NCBI GenBank assembly: GCA_025642075.2
Contig: JAODUO010000960.1
Location: 262,501 to 326,500 of the forward strand
Origin: Ridgeia piscesae
Taxonomy: Eukaryota > Annelida > Polychaeta > Sabellida > Siboglinidae
Reading direction: 5' to 3'
Length of the DNA: 64,000 nucleotides
Shown here: positions 32,001-44,009 of the stretch, in pieces
Layout of the letters: every line of letters starts with the position of its first letter
How positions within the stretch are numbered: position 1 is the stretch's first letter
Notes under the pieces: generated by a model
The model's database searches: none
What the model saw: the letters and a program-made list of their open reading frames with translations, nothing else
Told to the model about the DNA's origin: nothing
Program-made: the position numbers and the translations under genes

Positions 32001-34188
32001 TGAGAATTTTGTTATTTCAACACAGTAACCGCAGTCATGTCACTGATATACTAATCAAATTTCATCAAAATCACTTATCTCAGGCTCATTTGAAATGCAT
32101 GTGCACTGCCCGTCAATATTGACCCAATGTATTACGTTTTTTGCATCCGCAGGGTCATGTAAGAAAAAGTGGCTAAAAATTACTACACCAATTACACTCT
32201 GCCTAATACACGTCATTACACTGCAGATACATCACAGCACTGAATCGACTAGTATGCCTGCCCTACTGAACTCATTCCACATAAAAATAATTTTTTCAAA
32301 ATCTCAAGTGACACAATTATTAAGGTACTACATTCATGTGGGTTAGACTTCCTGGTCTGACACCTGCAGTGCTCTGTACACAGCACACATCAGATGTTAT
32401 GCCTAATGCTGCCATCTGGTGTATAGTATAAAACTACTGTAAATGTGGAATGGTATTATTTCCAACAGTGCCTTGATGGGAGTTGCTGGTGAAATAAATT
32501 TTGGAGTTTCGTAGATCTCTGTATTGTATCTTAATCAAAGGTAGAATTTAACACATAATTATGTGACATGTGCTGCCACCTGGAGTGACTTATTCTGCAC
32601 TAGTGACATCTGCTGGTGAAATAGTATATTACATTGTCGTGCAGCTTACCTGATAATGTGACCAATCAATACGCTGAAGTAAGTCGGTGTGAAATTGTGA
32701 ATAGCCCGTGGTGAAGATGAGGTAGAATAATTAACACGTATTAGTGAATGTGTTACTCAGACAGGAGATAATGGCACTCCAGCTCCATTGAAACAGTGTT
32801 AGGTCGCTGTGATAATTGGATGCATATATGAACAGTCGATTGATTGGAAAATCTTGTATTGGTGCGACTCGTTTAATATGCCCATGTGCACAGATGTGAT
32901 TATGTGTGGAATATTGCGGTCTGCCTCCTCTGGTGTGGTCGAGGTAGTTTGAGTAAAACTGTTGTGTTCTCATATAACATCCGTATATCCAAATTATGAT
33001 ACAGATTGTTATGGTACGAATAAACAGTTTCTTCTTTCCATAGTTATGTGGATTTTATAGTCAAACTATTGTGACATGTTATGTAATCTTATAGATGTGC
33101 TGTTACCGATTTTTGTGTATGTCTGAAATCATAATTTGGAATGCTCGTTTAAGGTTATCACATTTTGTTGAAACATAACCTGATAGTTTAACTGTAAATT
33201 TGGGAATGTTGCCAGATAATTTTTTCAATCTAATTGCTACTGGTAACAAATTTATATTGACACTTTATAGATTTATTGATTAAGATCAATAATATATATA
33301 TTAAAAGTACTTATATAGAACATATGATCAGCTGAAATAGCTTGTTGAAGCTTGCAATTACATAGTAAAATTACAAAACAAATGGTAAGAAAATAAGTAC
33401 GTACACATTCATAGCATCACTACTGACCCAGGTTAAAGAAATAAAGATAATAAAAAGTGTTCAACAAATAAATATTAATTAGCTAAATTCCACTTTTGCA
33501 GTGAGGAGTTTTGTTTGTGAGGAATAGCCCATACTTTTTAATTTTCTTTCATCCCTATACAGCAAGCAGTTATTAACATTACTTACATCAGTTACATGAT
33601 GTCAAAGTTCCTAAATTACACAGACTAATTAACAGAGATTAGCCCCACAGTTAATGATGGCTGTAACAGATCTCTAGGAGTGAAGTGTCGTACTCTGAAG
33701 GCATCTTGCAAGACTTGGAGGCTCCTGTTATAGGCCGAGGGTAACATAAGAATGCAGGTAATTGCCAATAAGCAGCGGTGGCACCTGCTTCAGCAAAGGT
33801 GTCTCTCTAGTCACCTTGCAAGGACAGAGGCATAATTATTGGACACTGTTGAAACCAGTGTTCTGTGTGTCTGTGGTGTCTAGACACATGTGTCTTGTTT
33901 GAGAGCAAATAAATAGACAGAGCATCAGCAGACAGATAGTTAGATACCATGTAGATTGGGTGTTGCGCTCCAAGTGAATTTGTACATAGTGTGGGGACAT
34001 TTGTAGTGTATTTTTGGGGCACGGGGTCAAGGAAAAGCATACTCTTGATATGCTTCCGAAAATGTTGACAATTATAAATAACCCTAACAAGATTCTAACA
34101 TAAACATCCCTACAAAGTGGGGTCTCAAATTAAACATAATTTATATAAAAAATTAAATAATATTACTTGATATTAATTTTTTCATTGT
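29096..34188. other. Long non-coding stretch, no gene recognised
   Basis: AT-rich, with open frames below 125 codons that have no domain or splice support. The part at 30320-30600 has a loosely repeating string of the type GTACTTTTAGA...GCTAAAGATA (near 30329, 30373, 30438 and 30579). The part at 32340-32640 has recurring GCTGCCA.CTGG strings. I see no RNA gene. Confidence 0.4.
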
Positions 34189-34514
34189 AGAGCGCAGTGG
34201 CTCGGGTAGAGCTTCGGATTTTCGACTAAGAGAACCCGGGTTCAAATCCTGTGCTGCGGTGTTAAAACCTTGGGCACGTTTTTTCACTCTACATTGCTCC
34301 AGTTCACTCAGCTGTCTAAATGAGTACCTGGCTGTAGACAGTGGTGGATATGTGTATGAGCAGTCTTCGTGCATTAATTGTAGCATATTGGTGGATGCTT
34401 CCAAGAGAAGTTGACATGGTGTCTGATAGATCAAGTCTGCCAGGGAAGTAAAGTATACAGCACTTTGAGCAATCCTGAGGATTGGGTACTGCGCTATATA
34501 AGTAAATAATCTTA
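34189..34514 (+). mobile_element. tRNA-derived SINE, copy 1 (best preserved)
   Basis: The head has box A TGGCTCGGGTA and a perfect box B GGTTCAAATCC (34239-34249). The body is shared with the other copies: CCTTGGGCACGTTTTTTCAC, GAGTACCTGGCTGTAGACAG and the tail CTTTGAGCAATCCTGAGGAT followed by GCGCTATATAAGTAAATAAT. Length about 325 bp. Confidence 0.85.
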
Positions 34515-35514
34515 CCTTTTGAATATATCATCGTGTTGAAAACAGCATCAAACTTCGCTGCTTTTAGATTGCTCATCACAGATGAATGATAAATAGAATA
34601 ATATCATAACACGAGCAAACAGGACCAGAGTTCTTATACATGCTTTTAATAGTTTTGTTTATTTAATATAATTTTTTTCCAAAATCTATTGTCTTCATTA
34701 AAACACTTCGATATAAAAATGTTACGACCTATAGTTCTTTATAAATAACATGACTTAATGAGAAAAGTTATCACACTTTAAATCCACTTCAGAATGCAAT
34801 AATTTTCCATTCGACCAATTAATTACTGCAGCCTGTCTGATGGCATACACACAACTTGAAGAAAAATAAACCCGAGAATGTCACAGAATGGTAATATTTA
34901 TGGCATTATACATGACTGCGGTGGACAGGAAGTGGAGTTATTGTGCCGTTCCCTTGAGAAAACCCGAAGCATGCCTCCGGGTGGCGAGATTTACCTCGGA
35001 AAGCATCACTACGCTATCAGTGCCTTAATGGCATCCACTGTTATGACACAAAGTGGTGGTTCGGTGGCAGCTGTGTTGGATTATGAGGCAGTGTTATGGC
35101 CACTAAAACCTAATATGTCCCCGTGGTATTTTCCGCATGGTTTATTTGCCGGAGCCCGCGCCAGGAAGCACCTCGTCTTTTTACTTTATTCGCATAGTAT
35201 TTCAACACACTATTGATTTTCGTCTCGCGAAGTTCTTCGACAAAACGTTATGGTTTCTCCTGGCTTCTAGACAGTCCCGTGGGGCAGTCTTCTGGTTACA
35301 ATGCCTTCTTAGTGATCAATGATTTCTACGTTGTTACCATATTTGGGCCTGCATGGGTCTCTTTACTTTAGGAGTATGCCCTTATTTGGTTTTTGTGTTA
35401 ATTAATTTAGCCAATTCTAAAGATGTACTTTACTTGTTCGTAAGTAGTACAGTTACATTCCAGACCACCTTGGCAAGTATTAATACCTTGGTAGTACCTA
35501 CATAGCTTTATGTA

Positions 35515-35700
35515 GAGACCCGTCCACCCATCATTTGGACGGGTAGAAATATGGGTGGATGGGTAAAAAAATGAAGGAGCAAAAAAAGGTCTTCCAAAAC
35601 CATAGATATTGTTAGTTATGCCTTGAAAGTGAGTGAAAATGGTGTCACGTGTGTGTTTGTACTCCACTTCAGGTCAACATTTCAAAGTTAACATCCATAT
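35515..35700. repeat. Dispersed repeat, copy 1 (CATCATTTGGACGGGTA)
   Basis: It shares CCATCATTTGGACGGGTA, GGGTAGAAATAT and, further on, a TGTCAC..GTGT / TTTCAAA series with 44540-44720. The start also forms an inverted repeat: GACCCGTCCA against TTGGACGGGT. Confidence 0.5.
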
Positions 35701-35898
35701 GTTCACCAAAACATGTGTGACGTGACTGGCAATAATTTTATCCTGCATAAAGCCCTGGTCCCTGGTAGTTGTTATATTCATTAGAATGCAGCTTATGGTT
35801 GAATGGTTTGTTTACATACAGATTGTTTACATAATGGATTATTTTGGCCATGATTTATTTACACACTGCATGTTAATAGTTTAAATCAATAAATAATA

Positions 35899-36029
35899 AA
35901 CAATGCTCAAATGAACTCAATATAAACAAACCATGTCAAAACAAAGTCTTGTGTACTAATAGTTTGTTTACCTAAACAAAACTTAGATTTGATGTGGTTT
36001 GTTTACATCAGGTTCATTTGAGCATTGTT
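35899..36029. repeat. 35-bp inverted repeat with TGTTTAC motifs
   Basis: The arm at 35899-35933 (AACAATGCTCAAATGAACTC...) pairs with 35995-36029 at 31 of 35 positions, with a 61-bp spacer. TTGTTTAC strings occur in and around it (35809, 35823, 35966, 35998, 36028). Confidence 0.8.
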
Positions 36030-36068
36030 TGTTTACACATGGCATGCTCATGCATGATTTGTATCATG

Positions 36069-36358
36069 CAGTGGCACAGTGGTTAGAACTCAACAGAGAC
36101 AACCTGGATTCAAATCGTGCCCTGCTGAGTTAAACCTTGGGCAAGTTTGTTCATCTACGTTGCTCTAGTTCACATTGCTGTATGAATGAGTACCTAGCTA
36201 TGGACAGTGGTGGATATTAGAGTATGAAGTCTTCATGCATTAATGGCAGGATGGCTGGACACTTCCCAGAGGAGTCGAGATGTTGTTCTACTGAACAGGT
36301 CTTTCAGGGCTGGGTGCTTTATTTATTTTTGTTTAGTCGCTATTATATAATGCCAAGT
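36069..36358 (+). mobile_element. tRNA-derived SINE, copy 2 (diverged)
   Basis: Box A TGGCACAGTGG (36072), box-B-like GATTCAAATCG, then AAACCTTGGGCAAGTTTG and GAGTACCTAGCTATGGACAG as in copy 1. The tail is decayed near TTATATAATGCC. Confidence 0.8.
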
Positions 36359-38064
36359 TTCTGTTAACAGTAATTCAGACTTGTTCATCGTTCTAATAAT
36401 ATTACATTTTGTACATTAAAAAAAATTTACAAAGATTTATAGAAATGATGTTAGTAAATCACATCATAATTTTTTTGGTTACACTGTTGACTCAAAGATA
36501 CATTAATTCATTAGTTTCACAATAAAACGATGTCTCGGCATTGTTTGTTTGTGCTGTACTGTCACTGTGCTGTGAGATTGATTTGACTTAGTAATCATGA
36601 ACCAGTAGGGAAACGACTTCCTGCGGGTTCTGGGACTATAAAGGAGTGTGTTTATATGGTCAAGACATGTCCTGTCCAGTGCACGCCTTACTGACCACTG
36701 GTGACCACACAGGAAGCTTTCAATCATTTCACACTGACTTCATCTCACTCCCAATATTAACTGTATCTGTCAAATGGAGCTTGTCTAATGGTTTCACTCA
36801 CTGCCCAGTGGTCAGTTCATAATCCAGTCTCCTGTGGTCAGTTTACTCTTGGTCAGTGCAGAGATCTGCATATCCAGGGCAGACACACCATGGGCCTATT
36901 TCACTTACAATAAGTTCGCTCTTATATGCCTGATTTTACTCTTTAAAATAGATTTTGCTCCCGAACAGTGATCTTATATACTGATCATTAGATACCCATA
37001 ATACTGAATCTTAGATACTTACACTGAATTGTAGTTATTTATGTACAGAGTGCATTTATTATTCCCACTAATTGCCAGTGATGTCATGTTTGTGCCATAG
37101 TGATTCGCAATGAAAATATGGGTTCATTAATGATAAGAATTTAATAATATTAATATAACCAAACCAGGTAAACAGAATAAATTCGATTGCAACTGGTTGT
37201 AGCAATTTTGGTGAATAGTTGGCATTGGTTGCTTAGTCAAACTCGGCTGTGGTACAGCCATTAATTTCAGTAATAAATACTGCACATTTTGCAAGTTACA
37301 GATGAGTAGCCAAGAACTTGTATGAGGCTAAGGGCAGTAGCTTTCAGTAAGACAACGAAACAACATTAAACATACATTTATAAGAGCAAAAACCTTGTCA
37401 AGGAATAGTGACTAGTTTTACAATTCAAATTGTTAATGAATGACGACAAAATTATTGTGATTTAAATTGACAAATGATCTACTTATTTCATGCTACACAG
37501 TAATTATTATAAAACAAATTAAAGCCATTAAAACAATGCTACTTTATTAATTGTTGTATTTGAAAAAATATGTGTACTATACTTGTAAGAGGCTCAGTTA
37601 CGAGGAATGCTATTGACTGTAACTGGTACTAGGGATGAGTAATGTGTCACTTCTAGACCATGTTTCCATAGTTTTATTATCACTCCTCTGACCAAGGATA
37701 CTTCTGTCTGGCACTTATCTTTGGCATTCCTTTGAATACATCATTTTGGAGCTGTTCTTTCTCCAAAGTCCAGCCCTGTCTCAAGTACTTACTGACCACT
37801 TCCTGTTCACCCATAGTGACATATAGGATATTACAGTAGCCATTGACCACTCACTGTGCCTTGTGTGGTCATATTGTTACACGTGGTTGTTATAAAGTTT
37901 GATTGGTCAACACTGATCTGCGACAATTCATCTTAACTCATCTGTTGACACACAGGTCTCTGATGGACGTAGAAATAAATACATAAATACTGTTTCATAT
38001 ATTACAATTACAGTGTTTTCTGTGGAGAGTATATCCCTGCTATTGGGCTGTTGGCAGCCCCAGT
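36359..38064. other. 3' flank of the GPCR gene, non-coding
   Basis: No exon is recognised. GGTCA/TGACC strings recur at 36680-36860 and 37780-37870. The 3' UTR of the minus-strand receptor gene would lie at its right end. Confidence 0.4.
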
Positions 38065-39570
38065 TCAGACCGACATGGGCCTACTTGGAGTATCTACGTC
38101 AACCGAGTAGAGTCCGTATCCATCCCGCAGGTGATCCGGTATTAAATGATCCAGACACATCTTACCGTTGCGATCGGGTTCACATGCTCGTGGCAGGCGA
38201 CTGTTGTGTATAGGCGCGTACATACACATCTCATGATTGTTGCAATTTGTCTGCAGCTCATAACTCTCCTTTGCCTTCAAGTTGCTGTCCTTCAGCGTTA
38301 ACTTATACATCCGATTGTTGGGCATGTTTCGGGCTGCGTTGTACGCCCGCATGTTGCCCAGGCCCTTGGCGCGACGCCCGCCCGTGAATGTGCGTTCAGT
38401 GAACGGGCCAGACTGTGTCGTGTTCTGGTGCATGCCCGAAATTGGCATGTAGGTCTCGCGGACACACCGACGGAGAAACGTGTGGATGAAGATCCGTCGG
38501 AACTTCTGTCCGAGGGCGCAGTACAGGATAAAGTTAACAGCACTGTTGAGGTTGACGAGGAAATTTCGGAGGTTCGAGAGGATTTGATAGCCGAAGTTCA
38601 TCTGCACATGGGCGTTATCGACGGCGTATGCAAGGTTGTAGACCAGCGCCGGGACTTGGCACACGATGAACACCATGACGATGGAAACCAGCATGATGGT
38701 GATGCTGTTCTCCCGGCACTGGCGCACGTTCATGTCCTTGCGTTGGCGCTGTGAGTGCCTCACTGCGAGGATCAAGAAGAGGTTGAGAACAAGGAGGATG
38801 AGGAGTGGCACGATGCACATGATGGGCACATAGAGCCAGGAGAAATACACCTGAAGGTAGATGAGGTTCTGGCTGAAGGCAGTGCGGGATGGCACGACGA
38901 CGGTGGTATTCGACAGCGGGCTCAAGATGGCGGTCGGCGTGTAGTCGAACCAGCGCGGGATGTTGTACAGCGTCGAGCCAATGGACACCCCCGTGATGAC
39001 AGTCTTTGCGCGCGTGATCGTACACATCGTCGCTGCCTTCAGTGGGTGACACACTGCGATGTACCGCTCAACTGTGAACGACACCGTCAGCCAGATGGTC
39101 GCGGTCTGCGCAATCAACGCAATCGGGTAGATGTACGACACGATGTATGCAAACACGTAAGTCATGTAAACGTCTTCCGGCGGTAACGCACCTGGGAGAC
39201 CGATCAACAACAACGTGCATATGAGGACGGCGCTGTCCCATATCGCTAACGCCGACAGGTAATAGTTTGTTGACGATCGCATGGCACGTTGCGACAGGAT
39301 GATGATGGTGAGAATATTCCCGATCATCCCCAGTAGGACGGTGATGTTTGTGAAGACTCCATTGATCCAGTAGTTGAGTAGGCTCAGCTGATATTCCTGT
39401 TCGTTCGTCAGCATGTCCACTGGCGAGGGTTGCACCAACGTGTAGTTGTCCACTGGCTGCAAGTGTGACATGTTGTCAAACTGTGGCGACCGCGTCACAA
39501 ACTCGTACTTGTCCCACGATGTCACGTCGGTGACGCCTGTCAGTGACACGTTTCCTGTCCACATTTCCAT
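38065..39570 (-). CDS. FMRFamide-receptor-like rhodopsin-class GPCR, intronless
   Basis: One uninterrupted frame of 501 residues with seven hydrophobic segments. TM1 has GNILTIIIL (Asn85). TM2 has LSALAIWD (Asp112). TM3 ends in VERYIAVCHPLKA, an E-R-Y version of the DRY motif at 169-171. TM5 has Pro255. TM6 has CQVP (304-307) in place of CWxP. TM7 has NSAVNFILYC, where the usual NPxxY reads NFILY (346-350). This set, with LYNIPRWF after TM4, fits the invertebrate FMRFamide/neuropeptide receptor group. The N-terminus has N-glycosylation sequons (NVS 7, NMS 33, NYT 42). No Cys is visible at the TM3 start or in the second extracellular loop, so the usual disulfide seems absent. The C-tail of about 130 residues is basic and polar. 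It is presumably a plasma-membrane peptide receptor; the ligand is unknown. Confidence 0.92.
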   Translation of the reverse strand: MEMWTGNVSLTGVTDVTSWDKYEFVTRSPQFDNMSHLQPVDNYTLVQPSPVDMLTNEQEYQLSLLNYWINGVFTNITVLLGMIGNILTIIILSQRAMRSSTNYYLSALAIWDSAVLICTLLLIGLPGALPPEDVYMTYVFAYIVSYIYPIALIAQTATIWLTVSFTVERYIAVCHPLKAATMCTITRAKTVITGVSIGSTLYNIPRWFDYTPTAILSPLSNTTVVVPSRTAFSQNLIYLQVYFSWLYVPIMCIVPLLILLVLNLFLILAVRHSQRQRKDMNVRQCRENSITIMLVSIVMVFIVCQVPALVYNLAYAVDNAHVQMNFGYQILSNLRNFLVNLNSAVNFILYCALGQKFRRIFIHTFLRRCVRETYMPISGMHQNTTQSGPFTERTFTGGRRAKGLGNMRAYNAARNMPNNRMYKLTLKDSNLKAKESYELQTNCNNHEMCMYAPIHNSRLPRACEPDRNGKMCLDHLIPDHLRDGYGLYSVDVDTPSRPMSV

Positions 39571-42074
39571 TGGTCACCGACGGCGTCCCACGTGACGTGA
39601 AAGCACGTGTTAAAGGAACACTACGTGTAATTGTCTTGTCACTTATAGTGGACGTCACACACACCCAGCTTCCACCATTATCCCTTCGAGTGTATGATCG
39701 ATGGGCTATGAATTGTCATGTTTTATATCGACATGCGGTGCATGGACATCACTTGAATTAGTTTCACCGAAACTTTGATCAGCGTCTCACAGGTGCAGTA
39801 ATTGCAGCAACAAGTCTGTTTGTGATTCGTGATCGCTGATAGTGACAAATCGACTCGTGTTGACATACCTCAGTTCAGCAATCATAAATCCACTTTTTGG
39901 TTCGGCAGTGACATTTGTGTTGCCGTGGCAACAGTGGGTGCTCTAGCTCACCTGTGTTGAAATCATTTTAAAACTGATGGATGTGTTCAGAGTAGTTTAA
40001 ATTGCAGAAAATCTGGCAAAACGATATCCCATTGGTGCAGTCGTGTGCTGGCTGCGTGCAACTGTTTCACCTCTTCTGTTTGGTCAATCATGGCAACGTC
40101 AGACTGACCACACACCCGTGAGCAGGCGTGTCGATGTGGGTGCTTAATAACAGGAATAATCGCCAAGATCTTTGTGATCTGCATCTCTTATTATTGTCTG
40201 CTATTATGATCACCAGCCGGCAGTACCGGGAAATGACGTGCGGCTTCCTAAGAGAGAACCTTTGTGGAGTGCACGTGTGTCGGCAAACTCGCACCTCTGG
40301 CAATGGACGTGTCGGGTTACTTCCGTCTAACACATACGAAGCCTTGGGTGAAATCCTGGCGTCTGTGATGAAGATACGACATTGTGACTCAGCTCTGATG
40401 TGTGGGTGTTGGTTCCCAGGGCCTGAACATCAGTGTTGATTTTCGTTTTCCTACAAACAGAAACGCACAATGTTACATTATCCGGCGTTTCCTTTGTTGT
40501 GTTGACATTTACTTAGACACTGATGCATGTTTGTCGCTGGTAGTAAATATAGCTGGGTTAATTAAGCGGTGTCTTCAACTAACACCCACTGATGTGTGAG
40601 AGGCATGAAGAACTGCAGTTGGGCACACCAATAGTAATAAATTAATAATAATCCCTCCATCCCTCCCCCTCACTCTCTCTCACACAGGAATGTACTGCCT
40701 ACACAGGTGCTGGTTGTCAGGTCCACTGAGAATTATGTTGCGACTCTGGGACAAAAAATCCAGTAAAGATCTCTATTTATGTGTAAAATTTCATAAAATT
40801 TTCTGACTTTTTTCAAAATTTTACATCATGACCGAACGATGTCGTTCGCTGTAAACATCTGGGTTTATGTCAGAAATTGTTTGCTTCGAATCGTAGGTCA
40901 TTGTATCATAGCAGCGAGCACTCCCCAGCACCAACTGTCACTGCTGAAAGAACTGCTGAGATATATTGGCTGAAGCAAGGTGCAGTTTATGTCGATTTTA
41001 TGGGTCCATCCGTCATTGTACATGTAATACCAGCTCTTAGGGCATCATGACAACATAACTGAAGGTCGTGTGAGGGACGCCTTTCCTACTGTGCCACGTT
41101 TAATGGGTAATCTTAGACGTCACAGTTTGTTAAATTCCTTCGAAGTTCTGTCGTGTTCTGAAAACCCGTCCAAAGGACTAGGGGTAGAGTTACGCATGGC
41201 TGCATTTGCATGTTAATTGTGTTTTTGTCGGGATGTTAATTGTGTCGCTTGATGTGAATGTGTGACTTTTATTGGACTAATTGTCGTGCTTAAGTTGTCA
41301 AAGTAATGGTCTTAAAAGGGTTAAAACCTGCTCCTTTGTTTCTGATCCATGAAGAGAAAAAATTAATAAAAAAGGCTTATATAGTGTCAAATCTAGTTAC
41401 AACTGTGTAATGGATACAGTATATCAATGAGGCAGTTTCAGCAAAGTAATGGCCGTGCTGACTTTGACAGATGGAGTATTGTCCTTTGTACAATAGAAAC
41501 GTCTTAACAGAAATAAAGCAAGACAGCAGCATGCAGTTAACATCCTCACATTATTTCACTTAACGTAGTGGGTAGTCTACTGGAAACACAGCCAGCAACA
41601 TTTATTTCAAGTGATTCTGCATGGTTAATGATGTTCAAGTATGTCATTTGCTATCTGTAAACAACATGAGCAGTTATTTGTTGATAACAACTTGCATGTT
41701 TTTCTTCAAAATATCGCATGAATTGAGTTTGACTGAATATATTATAAAACTGTGAGTAGCTGTGTTATAGATGTGGTGCAGTGTTTGCATTTTCTACACG
41801 ATTCAGACATAAATAATTTGATTAATTTCACTAAATTGTACCAAGAGCCAGTATGCCATACTATTTTTTTTTAATGAATTAAAATGCAATTAGGAAAGAT
41901 ATCGACTTGAGTCTGGATGTTCGAGTGACAGGCTGGCTCGTCTGTCAGTTGCTTGATGTTTGTATCGTGACTGGGCGCTCTGTGTTGTATGTCGTAATAG
42001 TTAGATTTTTTTAAGTCTGTCACTGTGTCGTGCAGGCGCAGAGATAGATTTCTCTCAGGTTTGTGGAAAACAAG
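39571..42074. other. 5' flank of the GPCR gene and non-coding sequence
   Basis: The first ~200 bp upstream of the receptor ATG are CpG-containing and may hold the 5' UTR. A 103-codon plus frame at 40128-40439 has no domain match. The rest is AT-rich with no RNA gene or element recognised. Confidence 0.4.
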
Positions 42075-42390
42075 AGTGTGCTGTAGCTCAGTGATTAGAA
42101 CATTGCACTCTCACCCCAGAACCCGGGTTTAAATCCTGTGCTGTCGTGTCAAACCTTGGGCAAGTTTGGTCACTCGACATTGCTGCAATTCACTGAGCTG
42201 TACGAATGAGTACCTGGCTGTAGACAGTGGAGGGTATTTGTGTGTGAATAGTATTTGTGTGTTATTTGTGGTTTGGCTGAATGCTTTGCAGAGACGTTGA
42301 GATAGCGTTTGGTTGAATAGGTCTGCCAGAGAGTAAAGTGTAAAGCAATTTGAACAGGCTTGACGACTGGATACTGCATTATTAAAGATC
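42075..42390 (+). mobile_element. tRNA-derived SINE, copy 3
   Basis: Box A TAGCTCAGTGA (42084), box B GGTTTAAATCC (42126), CAAACCTTGGGCAAGTTTGG, GAGTACCTGGCTGTAGACAG (42208) and an eroded tail at GACTGGATACTGCATTATTA. Same family as 34189-34514. Confidence 0.85.
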
Positions 42391-43169
42391 TTATCTGTAC
42401 TTTACCTCAGGGCATTGTGGTCAAGTTTGAAGACCACCCAAGTTGACACAACCATAGCTATCCTGTCATACAGTGTTATGTAGATAAACTAGACATATGG
42501 TTCCGTCACCAAAACTGGTATTGTCACAGCTTGAAAAACTTGATTAAATATGCTATTTCTGGTAGTCTGCACATTGAGATATAAATATCTGCACATTGAG
42601 ATATAAATATGACGTTTCTGCAGCTTGTTAGTTGTAAATTCTGAAATGGTACCGTAGTATCATTTCAACACAGAAGCAATAATACATTTAGTATCTCAGC
42701 AGGGAACTTCATCTAGTGAAATACATTTAGAAACAATGTTGCGGCTCATTTAGTTTTACTCAGAAGATGTGGTTAGACTGCCCAGCGTGATATGATGTGC
42801 ATTGCAGTGCACGCCATGGTTCTGTGTAATTGGCAGGTTTTTTGTGTGTGCAAAAAGTGGCCGCCCGATTGAATGTATCCATGGACTAATGCTGGCTTTA
42901 CATAACTGTCTGGATCTTCTGTTGCATTATGTGTTTTTGGCATCATCCATTTATTTTTATTTATTTATTATTTTAAGTATTACATAGTTTTGCTATTTTA
43001 TTTATTTGTCACATATTTATACTATTTTATTTATTTATTTATTATTATTTTTTATTACACTAGTGTATTGTTGTGTGCTAATTTATGTTGGTATTTTAAG
43101 GGACATGATTAGCATATGCATATCTTATCAAAGTAGTATTGTATTAGCGTTTTATTTATTTGTATTATT
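42391..43169. other. Non-coding AT-rich stretch
   Basis: A short tandem copy of TCTGCACATTGAGATATAAA occurs at 42567 and 42589. Poly-TTTA runs lie at 42950-43050. No gene is recognised. Confidence 0.4.
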
Positions 43170-43270
43170 ATTATTATTTTAACTAAATTAGGAAGAATCA
43201 TTGTAAAGCACCATGGAAAAATTATTTGGATGGCGCATTATATAAGAAATAAATTATTATTATTATACAA
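43170..43270 (+). mobile_element. LINE/SINE 3' tail
   Basis: TTGTAAAGCACC, then GGCGCATTATATAAGAAATAA and an (ATT)n end. This is the form of tail shared by L2-like LINEs and the SINE family of this window; the body is not identified. Confidence 0.4.
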
Positions 43271-43319
43271 AAGTGTGCTAAAGGTAAAGTTACGTTCTCA
43301 TATTGCATCATTAGTATCC

Positions 43320-43440
43320 AATTCTTGGGACAGCTCAGAGCGCTTTACACCTTTCTTCCTGACAGACTTGTTAAATTTGAAAACCATCTCAGCTTCTCTG
43401 GGAAGCATCCAGCCACAGTGCAAGTACGGTGGGTAGTGTA
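43320..43440 (-). mobile_element. SINE family 3' fragment, minus strand
   Basis: AGAGCGCTTTACACC, a GACAGACTTGTTAAAT string and TTCTCTGGGAAGCATCC correspond in reverse complement to the 3' third of the SINE (GGATG.TTCC..GAGAAG and GTCTG..GG..GTAAAG). Confidence 0.5.
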
Positions 43441-43734
43441 TCCCTTTACCATACCACATGCATGCAAGACGAATCATTTATGCCATATTTTGTTTGGGTA
43501 TTTGACGTGTTACATAACACCGCATGTCAGATTCACATGACAAGTATCACCAATGACTTGTCTGGTGTGTATGTTGTTTGATTCCGTCAAAAAACCATTG
43601 TGTGCACGTGCGGCAAAAACAGCAGGAACGATCGTTTTCAATTCACTCCTTACAGAAGCATTCAAAACACACTTTCACAGACACATAAAACTTTTTATTA
43701 AACCAGTAAGTCCTTATATCTACAAAGTGCAATA

Positions 43735-43981
43735 TCTAATCCTCAGGATTGCCCAAAGCGCTTTATATTTTACTCACTAACAGACCTGCTCAGTCGAGTC
43801 TCTCCAATGACAACTCGACTTTTCTGGGAACCATCTGGTCATGCTGGAATTAATCCATGAAGGCTATATGCATACAGATATCTTCAACTGTCTATAGCCA
43901 GTCCTCATTCATACATCTGAGTAAACTGGAATAGTGTCAGGTGAGTGTTCTAAGTTTTTCTTTAGTCCAATGCTCAAGAAA
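43735..43981 (-). mobile_element. tRNA-derived SINE, minus strand, head-truncated
   Basis: In reverse complement it reads the shared tail (AAGCGCTTTGGGCAATCCTG), the GGTTCCCAGAAAAGTCGAGT segment and GACTGGCTATAGACAGTTGA. It runs to a diverged CTTGAGCATTGG near 43980, where a MITE-like end starts. Confidence 0.7.
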
Positions 43982-44009
43982 CTTGAGAGGTAATTTCATT
44001 TTATTTAGT
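43982..44009. repeat. Solo MITE terminal repeat
   Basis: CTTGAGAGGTAATTTCATTT plus TATTTAG matches the right end of the element at 24899-25172. No partner end is visible nearby. Confidence 0.6.

Larger units (their letters stand above)
34515..36068. other. Non-coding stretch between SINE copies
   Basis: A 112-codon plus frame at 34878-35216 has no recognisable domain. It contains one copy of a dispersed repeat (35515-35700) and an inverted repeat (35899-36029), listed separately. Confidence 0.4.

Noticed and set aside
34878..35216. 112-codon plus-strand frame as a gene
   Set aside because: No recognisable domain, no splice partners, and length within chance for this much non-coding DNA.
38298..39186. 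Antisense and alternate-frame open frames over the GPCR
   Set aside because: Shadows of a real coding frame with biased third positions; no domain patterns.
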